This document shows positions 43,173-50,352 of a DNA stretch of 52,211 nt, piece by piece. Source of the DNA: Oscillospiraceae bacterium (GTDB lineage: Bacteria; Bacillota; Clostridia; Oscillospirales; UBA929); the NCBI GenBank assembly GCA_009780275.1, contig WRAI01000019.1, positions 1 to 52,211 of the forward strand. Reading direction: 5' to 3'. The stretch's first letter is position 1; every line of letters begins with the position of its first letter. Below the pieces are notes generated by a model that did no database searches, was not told where the DNA came from, and saw only the letters and a program-made list of their open reading frames with translations. The translations under genes were made by a program, and so were the position numbers.

Positions 43173-44420
43173 TTAAAAATTTTGCACAGCATCCCATATG
43201 GCAATTACAGCGGCACGACGATTTGCCTCTTTTACAGGGGCACAATCACCGAATTTAGCGGCGATTTGGCGTTGGATTTCGATAGGGGTCAGCGCGGCAC
43301 GTTGGGAAATTTTCTTGGCCGTGAAATTGCGCCGAGGGGTGAGCATTGCCGCCAATTGCTCTTGGGAAATAGGATCATCGGGTTTGAACGTGTTGTTTTG
43401 GAAGCCGAGGCAGTAGCCAGCCGCTTCAAGATCGCAGAGGGATTTAAGGCAGGGGTCGTCGGGAACAACGTCTTCAAAGGGGGAGAGTTTCATCAAGGTT
43501 TCGACGCCGGTGATGCGATAGCCGTATTCCTGGAGCAGTTGCAGTTGCAAGCCCAGTGCGTCGGCAACGGGGGACTGGATAGACATATTGTAGCCGTCTT
43601 TTTGGAAAATAACCGCGCCGGAGAGGGCGTTGGAATCGGCTTCAAGCAGTCGGCGTAGCGGGGTAACCATGTTTTGGACGTCTTGGTTGTAGTTACCGCT
43701 TGTTGGCATGTAGCCGCCGCCGTCGACATTGGCGGCCATATAGTGGTAGCACATGGTGGCGTAGGCGGTGTAGGCGTTATGTTTGCCCGTAGGCGACAGT
43801 CGCCTGCCGCGGCCGATGCGGTCAACATAGTGCGGCGGGCGGGCAAGTTTCATTTCGTAGCCGGAGAGGTCGAGGACCTTGTCATGCAGGCGCCGTAAAT
43901 CAGCCACGACGTCGTCTTGGGTGCGGCAGAATTGGCGCTTGCGGTAGATGAAGTACTCGGCACCGAAGATGCGGTGGCGGTAGCTGTGGTTGGCGACTTC
44001 ATGACCCTCGGATATCATGCGGCGTAGGAGGTCCGGGCAGGCTTCGACGCCGGCCAGTGCGTCTTGTTCAAAAGCGGCGTAGTGGTCAAATTTTGTGCCG
44101 AATACCGAGTGGGTATGTGGTGCGCCGATGACATCGGGGTAGTTTTCGGCCGTTGAGCCGATGACATCGAATGTTGCTGTGGCGTTGTATTGTTTGAGTA
44201 CATCGAGTAGATGAGGGGTTAGCGAGCCATGGTGTACATTGGGCAAACAGGGAGCGGTTGTCGGGCCGTCGTCGAAAGTCATGGCACAGACGCGCTCTGT
44301 TGGCGGGTACAGGCCTTCAATGCGGCGAACGGGCGACATGATTTGCCCGGCCAGGCGTTTGCGGCGGGCTTTGATGTTGCAATTGATGTTGCGCAAGACG
44401 CCGTATATCTTCAAGTTCAT
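43173..44420 (-). CDS. Polysaccharide (peptidoglycan) deacetylase with SLH-like tail
   Basis: 415 residues. The NodB domain is intact: AMTFDDGP (metal Asp), EVANHSYRH (metal His pair) and RPPHYVDRIGRG near the end. It removes N-acetyl groups from peptidoglycan or other glycans. After residue about 315 comes one SLH-like repeat (SPFEDVVPDDPCLKSLCDLEAAG ... FKPDDPISQEQLAAML). No signal peptide is evident and the first 30 residues are basic, so its compartment is unclear. The start overlaps the PHP gene stop as ATGA; last gene of a four-gene operon. Confidence 0.88.
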   Translation of the reverse strand: MNLKIYGVLRNINCNIKARRKRLAGQIMSPVRRIEGLYPPTERVCAMTFDDGPTTAPCLPNVHHGSLTPHLLDVLKQYNATATFDVIGSTAENYPDVIGAPHTHSVFGTKFDHYAAFEQDALAGVEACPDLLRRMISEGHEVANHSYRHRIFGAEYFIYRKRQFCRTQDDVVADLRRLHDKVLDLSGYEMKLARPPHYVDRIGRGRRLSPTGKHNAYTAYATMCYHYMAANVDGGGYMPTSGNYNQDVQNMVTPLRRLLEADSNALSGAVIFQKDGYNMSIQSPVADALGLQLQLLQEYGYRITGVETLMKLSPFEDVVPDDPCLKSLCDLEAAGYCLGFQNNTFKPDDPISQEQLAAMLTPRRNFTAKKISQRAALTPIEIQRQIAAKFGDCAPVKEANRRAAVIAIWDAVQNF

Positions 44421-45055
44421 GGCTGTTTCCTCAGTTTCTTGCGAAGTTTGCGAGCTGCCCAACGGACGAAGTTGCAAGGATTGCGCGGGATGGTTTGCTT
44501 TCTTGCAAGCAGTGCCGCTTTGACGGCTTCGAGGGTGAGCGGTGTGTCATCAGGCAGTTTGATGGTATTGCGGCCGATGGCGTTGGGGATATGCGCATCG
44601 CTGCCGGCGGTGACGATTTTGCCCTGCCTTGCGGCAATTTTTTTGATGATTGTGTTGCCGCGCGGATAATGGGCGTTGGCGGCTTCAAAGCCGTCGAGAT
44701 ATTGGGCGTTGGCTTGGCATTGCGTCAGCGTGTTGCGCGGGTGTGCGGCGATTAAAATGCCGCCGCGTTGGCGGACAAAGGGGGCGAGTTGAGCCAATTT
44801 AATCGGAGTTGGGGAGTAAAACTCGTCGCAGAACAGAGCCAAAACGTGACCGCAGTCAGTGCTGTATTCGGCGCCGGGAATGACGAGCAGTTCGGGCGGT
44901 GCGAGTTGGCGGATGATCTGGATGTTGGCCATGCTGTCATGGTCGGTGACGGCGATGCCTGACAGCATGCGGCGCAAAGCGGTATTGACGGCCTCCTGCG
45001 GCGTGGTTTGGCTGTCGTAGGAGGCATTGGTGTGGATGTGTAGGTCGAGTTTCAC
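44417..45055 (-). CDS. PHP-domain metallo-hydrolase
   Basis: 212 residues. The PHP signature is VKLDLHIHTNASYDS at the start, TDHDSMANI, PGAEYSTDCGHVLALF, then LIAAHPRN and TAGSDAHIPNAIG, giving all of the metal-binding residues. PHP enzymes hydrolyse phosphoesters, for example in histidinol phosphate or cyclic nucleotides. Start is GTG at 45055, six bases after GGAGG, overlapping the ATP-grasp stop as GTGA; the apparent extension to 45139 is only read-through of the overlap. Substrate unknown. Middle gene of a translationally coupled operon. Confidence 0.9.
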   Translation of the reverse strand: MKLDLHIHTNASYDSQTTPQEAVNTALRRMLSGIAVTDHDSMANIQIIRQLAPPELLVIPGAEYSTDCGHVLALFCDEFYSPTPIKLAQLAPFVRQRGGILIAAHPRNTLTQCQANAQYLDGFEAANAHYPRGNTIIKKIAARQGKIVTAGSDAHIPNAIGRNTIKLPDDTPLTLEAVKAALLARKQTIPRNPCNFVRWAARKLRKKLRKQP

Positions 45056-46197
45056 GCTCTGCCTCCTGTTTTGAGCAGTCCGATGGCGTAGGTGAGACTG
45101 CTGCGTAAATCGCGCCATGCGAAGACGCCGCCGCGGCATTTAGGGGAGAATAAGTCGGCGATGGCGTTGCCGCGCTGTTTGGTGCGTGTCCGAAGAGCGG
45201 TGGCGAGGTTGCAGAGGTCGTTGGGGAGGTATTGCATTTTTTGGCCGAGCCAGGGGGGAGATGTTTGATATTTGGTGTTTGGCGTTCGGCATTGTTTTTG
45301 AGCGGATTGAACGTAGGCGGTTGCCATTTGGGCGTTGCAGATATAAGTGAGTGGGTAGGTACCCCAGATGCGGGGGTTGACTTCTAAGAGATATGGTTCG
45401 TTGGGAGTTCCTTTGAACTCTACCATGGCAAAGCCTTTGAGTTGCAATGATTTTAGCAGTTTTGTGGCGCCGTCAATCATGCGGGGATGCCATACGGCTT
45501 GGGCGCAGCAGGCGGGGCCGCCGGTGATGGGATATTCGCGGATGCGTTCATGGCAAAAAATAGCAACTGGGTTGCTGTTATTGTCGAGGACGGCAGAGAC
45601 GCCGTAGGCGTTGCCGGGGATGTATTGGGAGGCGAAGAGGTTGTGGGGGTGAATAGTAAGTGGTGAGTGATGAGCAATTGTGGCGCGTTGGGTCATGGCT
45701 TGATATTTTTCCTCGAATTCAGCGGAGGTGTGGGCGATGGCGTAGCGTTGGTCGGCGGGGAGGCCGAGGACTTCGCCATTGCGGTATTTCAAAACGCAAG
45801 GGAATTGCGGCGCGTCGAGGGGATAGTCTTGCGGTACAAGCAGCCCGAGGGTGCGGGCGATGGCTGCGACGGCGGGCTTGTCGGCGGCTTGGGTGAGGTC
45901 TTGGGCGTTGGAGAGCAAGGTGTGGAAGCGACTGCTAAAAGCTGTGTGATTGTGCGCGGCGATGGTGAGTGTTTCCATGGTTGTGGGCAGGAATACGCTG
46001 CCTTGGGGCAGTTGCAAGAGCGCGTTGGTATAGCCGCTGACGGGCAGGGTGACGCGCTGCTTGACATAACGGCAAGCGTGGCCAAGCTTGGGCTTATCTT
46101 CGCGGACAACAGCAGTGATTTCAAAGCCGGCTTGTCCCAATTCACGGAGGACAGCCAGTGACATTCGTGTGTGAGTGTCGGTGACGATGACTTGCAT
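45052..46197 (-). CDS. ATP-grasp-family ligase
   Basis: 381 residues. The start of the protein (MQVIVTDTHTRMSLAVLRELGQAGFEITAVVREDKPKLG) is the pre-ATP-grasp domain found in carbamoylphosphate-synthase-like ligases. The grasp core is visible as FPCVLKYRNGEVLG and the metal-binding LLEVNPRIWGTYPLTYIC (Glu/Asn). These ligases join a carboxylate to an amine or sugar. Two short low-complexity stretches (HHSPLTIHPHN and PNTKYQTSP) match repeat-like filler DNA and may be late insertions. Start: ATG at 46197, four bases after the CAP gene stop. Acceptor unknown; the neighbours suggest cell-envelope chemistry. Confidence 0.85.
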   Translation of the reverse strand: MQVIVTDTHTRMSLAVLRELGQAGFEITAVVREDKPKLGHACRYVKQRVTLPVSGYTNALLQLPQGSVFLPTTMETLTIAAHNHTAFSSRFHTLLSNAQDLTQAADKPAVAAIARTLGLLVPQDYPLDAPQFPCVLKYRNGEVLGLPADQRYAIAHTSAEFEEKYQAMTQRATIAHHSPLTIHPHNLFASQYIPGNAYGVSAVLDNNSNPVAIFCHERIREYPITGGPACCAQAVWHPRMIDGATKLLKSLQLKGFAMVEFKGTPNEPYLLEVNPRIWGTYPLTYICNAQMATAYVQSAQKQCRTPNTKYQTSPPWLGQKMQYLPNDLCNLATALRTRTKQRGNAIADLFSPKCRGGVFAWRDLRSSLTYAIGLLKTGGRA

Positions 46198-46201
46198 AAT
46201 G

Positions 46202-46648
46202 TTATCCAATCATTTTTTGTGTCCAGTAGTGTTGGCCGTTTTCGTTGATGTATATACCTATGCCCATATGGGTGAAGGCCGGGTGCAGTAGGGCTTCGCG
46301 ATGTTCGGGGGAGGCCAGCCAGTCGTTGACGACTTCTTGGGCTGTGTGTTGGCGGCGGGCCAGGTTTTCGCCGGAATAGTTGCCACGCAAGCCGGCTGCA
46401 TATAGACGGTCGGAGGGGGATGTGCCGTCGGGGCAGTCGTGGTCGAAAAAGCCACGTGTTATCATGTCGCGACTGTGAGCGCGCGCAACCTCAGCGACAC
46501 CATCGTGCCATTGCAGAGCTTGTAACCCATAGCGTTGACGTGCGGCGTTACTGAGGGTGAAAACTTGTTCTTCCAGTGACGGCTGTTGCGTTGACCTGGG
46601 GAGAAATAGAAATAGAAGCAGCAACAGCAAGAGCAGATATCTTAACAT
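46202..46648 (-). CDS. Small CAP/SCP-domain secreted protein
   Basis: 148 residues. A hydrophobic N terminus (LRYLLLLLLLLFLFLP) acts as a signal or anchor, then a YkwD-like CAP domain: LSNAARQRYGLQALQW, VAEVARAHSRDM, FFDHDCPDGTSPSDRL, GENLARR, WLASPEHREALLHP and GIGIYINENGQHYWTQ. These proteins occur on clostridial spores and cell walls. The start at 46648 has no good ribosome site and remains uncertain. It is the first gene of the CAP / ATP-grasp / PHP / deacetylase run; only four bases separate its stop from the next start. Confidence 0.85.
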   Translation of the reverse strand: MLRYLLLLLLLLFLFLPRSTQQPSLEEQVFTLSNAARQRYGLQALQWHDGVAEVARAHSRDMITRGFFDHDCPDGTSPSDRLYAAGLRGNYSGENLARRQHTAQEVVNDWLASPEHREALLHPAFTHMGIGIYINENGQHYWTQKMIG

Positions 46649-46690
46649 AAAGATAGTATACACGATTTGAGACAGGATTTCAAGACGGGG

Positions 46691-46720
46691 AAAAGGCCGA
46701 GGGCGTGAGCCGTCGGCCGA
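46691..46720 (-). terminator. Terminator of the Fur-family gene
   Basis: GGCCGA (46695-46700) pairs with TCGGCC (46713-46718); on the minus strand it is followed by TTTT. Confidence 0.65.
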
Positions 46721-46794
46721 AGACAAAATTGTTGTTTGTTATGCAAAGAAATGCCTTATATCTGTGACAGTATGGCATGTTGAATGCCATAGCC

Positions 46795-47217
46795 CTACGT
46801 GCGACAATGTGAACAGAGGCCTTTGAGCAGGACTTGATGGTAGTGTACGGCGTGACCATGGTTGGTTTCGAGATCTTGGCAGAGTTTTGTTAAGTCGCCC
46901 TCAACGTCGAAAACCTTTCGGCAGTTGTCGCATACGAAATGGAAATGCTCATGTGTGTTATGGTCATAGTGTGCCGCACCGTGAGGCTGTCCGATGTTGA
47001 GCAGTTTGCCCGTCTCAGCCATGCGTGCCAAGTTGCGATAAACAGTGGCGCGGCTGATGGTAGGGTGTGTTTGCACTACGTGTTCGTATATCTGCGCGGC
47101 ATTGGCGTGACAGTCCAAATCACGCACGGCTTGTGTGATAAGCTGCTTGGTGATGGTGTTGCGCTCGGCGGCTATATCATTTAGTTGTTCGGCAATCGTG
47201 CTGTACTCCTCGGTCAT
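46795..47217 (-). CDS. perR: Fur-family (PerR-like) metalloregulator
   Basis: 140 residues. A winged-helix domain (RNTITKQLITQAVRDLDCHANAAQIYEHVVQTHPTISRATVYRNLARMAE) precedes the dimer domain with YDHNTHEHFHFVCDNCRKVFDVEGDL and a final CSHC. The two CxxC pairs are the structural zinc site of PerR-like proteins. Co-operonic with rubrerythrin, which is a peroxide-defence enzyme, so a peroxide-sensing PerR is the best guess over Fur or Zur. Start: ATG at 47217, five bases after the rubrerythrin stop, without a strong ribosome site. Confidence 0.85.
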   Translation of the reverse strand: MTEEYSTIAEQLNDIAAERNTITKQLITQAVRDLDCHANAAQIYEHVVQTHPTISRATVYRNLARMAETGKLLNIGQPHGAAHYDHNTHEHFHFVCDNCRKVFDVEGDLTKLCQDLETNHGHAVHYHQVLLKGLCSHCRT

Positions 47218-47222
47218 ATCGT

Positions 47223-47765
47223 TTAGAAGTAGCGGTTGAGCAGTCCTTGAAACGCCATGCCGTGGCGCGCTTCGTCTTTGCACATTTCATGCACAGTGTC
47301 GTGGATAGCGTCGAGGCCCAGTTCTTTGGCACGAGTGGCGATGTCTTTTTTTCCTTGTGTGGCGCCGTGCTCGGCCATAACGCGCATTTCGAGATTCTTT
47401 TTGGTTGATACGTCAACGACTTCGCCCAGCAGTTCGGCGAATTTGGCGGCGTGCTCGGCCTCTTCAAAGGCAATACGTTTGTAAGCCTCGGCGACTTCGG
47501 GATAGCCCTCGCGATCGGCTTGGCGGCTCATGGCCAGATACATACCGACTTCGGTGCATTCGCCCATAAAATGTTGTTGCAGCCCTTCGACAACATCGGG
47601 GTCAACGCCTTTGGCAACACCGATGCGGTGCTCGTCGGCATAGGCGAGTTTGTCACCCGATTGTTCGGTGAATTTGTCGGCCGGGACTTTGCATAGCGGG
47701 CATTGCTCGGGTGCAGTTGCGTCTTCGTGCGCATAGCCACAGACGGTGCAGATAAATTTTTTCAT
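47223..47765 (-). CDS. rbr: Rubrerythrin with N-terminal rubredoxin domain (reverse rubrerythrin)
   Basis: 180 residues. An N-terminal rubredoxin-type iron site ([25 protein letters not shown], Cys pairs) precedes a diiron ferritin-like domain with EXXH-type repeats ([38 protein letters not shown]). This is the reverse order of classical rubrerythrin, and is typical of Clostridia, where it detoxifies H2O2 and O2. Start: ATG at 47765 after AGGGAG. It is the first gene of an operon with perR, and its promoter region carries a palindromic candidate operator. Confidence 0.93.
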   Translation of the reverse strand: MKKFICTVCGYAHEDATAPEQCPLCKVPADKFTEQSGDKLAYADEHRIGVAKGVDPDVVEGLQQHFMGECTEVGMYLAMSRQADREGYPEVAEAYKRIAFEEAEHAAKFAELLGEVVDVSTKKNLEMRVMAEHGATQGKKDIATRAKELGLDAIHDTVHEMCKDEARHGMAFQGLLNRYF

Positions 47766-47798
47766 GGTGTATTTCTCCCTTTTCTTATCGATATATAA

Positions 47799-47845
47799 TA
47801 TCAATTGATAATAAATACTATATCATGGTGTTTAAGCGTTGTCAA
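47799..47845 (-). promoter_or_regulatory. Promoter and candidate PerR box of rbr
   Basis: On the minus strand TTGACA (47845-47840), 17-base spacer and TATAGT (47822-47817). The palindrome TATCAATTGATA (47799-47810), close in form to a Fur/PerR box, sits just downstream of the -10 box, where a repressor would block start of transcription. Confidence 0.7.
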
Positions 47846-47943
47846 TAGTTTTTTTGAAAAAAGTTGGAAAAAGTTTGTCCGACTGAATAGGACAAAAAAT
47901 GCTTTGAATAAAGATAAGGGAAAAGAGATTTGGGGTGCGTGGG

Positions 47944-48291
47944 ATGTTTTCGATTACATTGGCATTGATGTTACATAGCTTGTATTTGGGGTTGCGATTG
48001 AGCGGACGTGGGGGGGCATTTCCGCGGCGATTGACGACGGAAGAAGAAACGGCGCTGTGGGCGCGGCACCAACAGGGTGATAAATCGGCTCAGAATGCCT
48101 TGATTGAGCATAACATGCGACTGGTGACGCATATTGCGCGGAAGTTTTATGCCAGTGAGAGCGATTATGAGGATTTGTTGTCCTGTGGCAATATTGGTTT
48201 GATTAAGGCTGTTATGACATTTGACCCCGGCAAAGGTGCGCGCTTTGCAACGTATGCTTGTCGCTGTATTGAAAACGCTATACTAACATAA
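47944..48291 (+). CDS. sigK: SigK N-terminal half, interrupted by an inserted element
   Basis: 115 residues. Sigma-K directs late mother-cell gene expression. The sequence starts with a hydrophobic pro-sequence (FSITLALMLHSLYLGLRL) that is normally removed by SpoIVFB, then region 1.2/2.1-2.3 (RRLTTEEETALWARHQQGD, NALIEHNMRLVTHIARKFY, DLLSCGNIGLIKAVMTFDPGKGARFATYACRCIENAIL). It stops at T-stop directly after ENAIL. Full-length SigK would continue with the rest of region 2, and with regions 3 and 4. The break lies where the skin element splits sigK into spoIVCB and spoIIIC in Bacillus subtilis. Start: ATG at 47944 (GTG at 47935 also possible). Confidence 0.9.
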   Translation: MFSITLALMLHSLYLGLRLSGRGGAFPRRLTTEEETALWARHQQGDKSAQNALIEHNMRLVTHIARKFYASESDYEDLLSCGNIGLIKAVMTFDPGKGARFATYACRCIENAILT

Positions 48292-48300
48292 CGGACTTAT
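48280..48300. other. Left junction of the element in sigK (putative att site)
   Basis: sigK homology ends at the codons for ENAIL (to about 48,285) and foreign DNA with a TAA stop follows at once. The attachment core must be within this stretch. The recombinase and the other junction are not in the window. Confidence 0.75.
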
Positions 48301-48347
48301 TCGGCATAAATGTTGAAACTCACACCCCATTTTCGGAAAAATGGCGC

Positions 48348-48917
48348 ATGATTTCCGACATAAGCAGACAGTTAAAAGTAATGGTGTGCAATGCTAACGG
48401 AGTTATCAAGTACGCGCCGTTGTATATACACTCGTTCAATTTACTGCAACCGCATAAAATGGTCGAAGCCGAGAAGTTTAATATAATCTATACCGACCCG
48501 ACACAGCTTATTTCAACATCGGACAAGCTAAGATATTATCGCTACAAGAAAGCACTGCGGCAAAAAGATGTCGCAGCGTATATTGGGATTGACTTATCGA
48601 CCTATGTTAAATATGAGCAAGTCAACCGTGACTACTATCCATTGGAACAAATTAGCAAAATTGCCGAGTTGTTGGAAGTCGAGGTTGAAAATTTGCTTGA
48701 CGATTACAATTTGTTTTTGTATCGTGGACAAGGGCAGCAAATCAAAGCATTGCGAAAGAGTGTGAAACTGTCGCAAGGCGAGTTTGGAAAACTCATAGGC
48801 GTGGCAAGCCGCCGGACGGTCGAGAGTTGGGAATGGGACAAGTCGATTGTGTCAAAAAGAGTTTGGGAGCATATCGTTCACATAAAAAATCAGACGGCAG
48901 GTAATCCCGCCGTCTAA
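48348..48917 (+). CDS. Regulator with two HTH (Cro/C1-type) domains
   Basis: 189 residues from the longest start; relatives suggest a start at the ATG at 48381 (VCNANGVIKYAPLYIHSFN). The first HTH (about residues 57-115) reads YRYKKALRQKDVAAYIGIDLSTYVKYEQ, and the second (about 128-170) reads ALRKSVKLSQGEFGKLIGVASRRTVESWE. It lies closest to the left junction and is the only gene of the element reading away from sigK, so it may control the element's excision or replication. Start not certain: neither option has a strong ribosome site. Confidence 0.8.
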   Translation: MISDISRQLKVMVCNANGVIKYAPLYIHSFNLLQPHKMVEAEKFNIIYTDPTQLISTSDKLRYYRYKKALRQKDVAAYIGIDLSTYVKYEQVNRDYYPLEQISKIAELLEVEVENLLDDYNLFLYRGQGQQIKALRKSVKLSQGEFGKLIGVASRRTVESWEWDKSIVSKRVWEHIVHIKNQTAGNPAV

Positions 48918-48922
48918 ATAGG

Positions 48923-49357
48923 TTATAGATGTGTTATCGTTGTGCCGACATACTTATCCGCTGTTATTTCAGCTAGTAAACGTCGATGGCAACGTGCAGG
49001 CAATTCCTCGGCACAAAGCAAACAAATACGCTTGTCGCCGAACCGCTCGAAAAAATCCAACTGATTCCGCATAGCAAGTATCTCGTTGTATGATTTCTCG
49101 TATTCCGCCCATGTAATAAGATTATCTTTATATCCATTAAGCAATGATGATGTAGGTGCAAATTGCGATGCCCACATATAATCACAGTTACAAATTGCTC
49201 GTAGAAAATACGCTAAGTCTTTGCTCTTGCTATACCCTGCCAGCTGTGATGAATTATATAGTCGGACATCTACCAATACATCAATCTTGTTTGATTTTAT
49301 ATGCTCGAAAAATGTTTGTGCAGATTTTTTAGTATAGCCGATAGTGAATATGTGCAT
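48923..49357 (-). CDS. DUF488-family protein
   Basis: 144 residues. The DUF488 pattern is clear: HIFTIGYTKKSAQTFFEHIK, DVLVDVRLYNSSQLAGYSKSKDLAYFL, the conserved CLLCAEELPARCHRRLLAE (Cys pair and CHR motif), and ITHL at the end. Function of the family is unknown; some members sit in DNA-modification or stress loci. Start: ATG at 49357. It follows the dual-OB gene on the same strand, and the pair is probably co-transcribed. Confidence 0.88.
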   Translation of the reverse strand: MHIFTIGYTKKSAQTFFEHIKSNKIDVLVDVRLYNSSQLAGYSKSKDLAYFLRAICNCDYMWASQFAPTSSLLNGYKDNLITWAEYEKSYNEILAMRNQLDFFERFGDKRICLLCAEELPARCHRRLLAEITADKYVGTTITHL

Positions 49358-49394
49358 AACCCCTCCACGCTATTTTAATGCTTTAAGTGTATCA

Positions 49395-50024
49395 CTAAAA
49401 GCCTACGGCGTCAATGTTGCGTGTTTTAATAAGATTATCTATCGGATATACTGCACAGATATATTTATAGAATAAGTCTTGCCCATATTTGCCGTAAGGA
49501 GAGTTAGGAAGGCTCACTAAAATAAATGCTTTTGCCATTTTTCGCTTTCGCTTTTTGAAGTCGGGGTCGGTAACGCTAAATCCTTCATAGCTTTGGCCAT
49601 TGTATGTAAAATTTGCCTTATACTTATCTTCATCGTTTTTGTATATGGTTAAATCATCAACCGCTACAAGCAAGAGCGAGCCTGCATTCTTAGCCATTTC
49701 ATCTGACGAGAGCCACGGATTTGTATTTGAAAATATGGATTTCGTATTCTGCGTGTATTTGGACAAGTAATTAAGAGATGTCAATGATTTCTTAGAACTC
49801 AACACTTCTGTCAAGATGTAGTTTTCTTTTTGCCATTTTAATGGGGCGGGTTCTACATTGACGGTTATCATATCCCCTTTTTGAAATTGACATTGCTCTT
49901 TTGTCAACGCATGACCCTCTGCGTCACGCACTAGACGAATTAGCTTACCTGTTTGCGTGAGAGCCGCCACACAATATCCATTATGCTTGTCTGATTTTGC
50001 CAAAACTGTTATATTAAATTGCAT
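49395..50024 (-). CDS. Probable dual-OB-domain protein
   Basis: 209 residues. It opens with the pattern ITVLAKSDKHNGYCVAALTQTGKLIRLVRD, which resembles the dual OB-containing domain (DuOB) family, and continues with beta-rich segments (ITVNVEPAPLKWQKENYILTEVL; YKANFTYNGQSYEGFSVTDPDF) and a C-terminal KRKRKMAKAFILVSLPNS. OB folds bind nucleic acid or oligosaccharide. Its location next to DUF488 points to a nucleic-acid-related role. Start: ATG at 50024 after AAAGGGG; the Met at 50045 is rejected. Family assignment by eye only. Confidence 0.6.
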   Translation of the reverse strand: MQFNITVLAKSDKHNGYCVAALTQTGKLIRLVRDAEGHALTKEQCQFQKGDMITVNVEPAPLKWQKENYILTEVLSSKKSLTSLNYLSKYTQNTKSIFSNTNPWLSSDEMAKNAGSLLLVAVDDLTIYKNDEDKYKANFTYNGQSYEGFSVTDPDFKKRKRKMAKAFILVSLPNSPYGKYGQDLFYKYICAVYPIDNLIKTRNIDAVGF

Positions 50025-50114
50025 AAATATCCCCTTTATTTTCAATAAATGATGTGGGTATATTTTACAATAGAAACGATGTAAATTACTCTAATTTTTG
50101 ACAGAGTAAAGGCT

Positions 50115-50294
50115 CACCTATCACGGTAAGCCTTGATTATCTCGTCATACAATTTTAATTTTTGCCATTTCGGACAGGACAGTTTATCAATCTTTGCGCT
50201 GACTGCCTGTGCATATATCGTTGAAACACGCTCTTCAAGCTCTTTAATCTTTTCGGGCGTTTTGGGATAATGTACTACGATGTCGAAAAACCAT
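50115..50294 (-). pseudogene. Small Tn916-type element protein with compensating frameshifts
   Basis: An AAAGGAGGG site leads the ATG at 50294, and the total length to the TGA at 50115 is exactly 60 codons, yet the reading frame is broken. One T too many in a T5 run near the start and one A too few in an A4 run later (near 50,160) would restore a 59-residue protein with FDIVVHYPKTPEKIKELEERV. Similar small proteins occur in Tn916-like elements. Two homopolymer-length errors could be assembly artefacts, or the gene is truly dead. Confidence 0.55.
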
Positions 50295-50352
50295 CCCTCC
50301 TTTCGGGGCGTTTCTATGCTTCAACATATGTATGATAGGTTGTTTGATATGT

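Noticed and set aside
48280-48300. The short sigK as a simple frameshift or sequencing error
   Set aside because: No later frame continues regions 2.4-4 downstream, and the break lies precisely at the known skin integration point.
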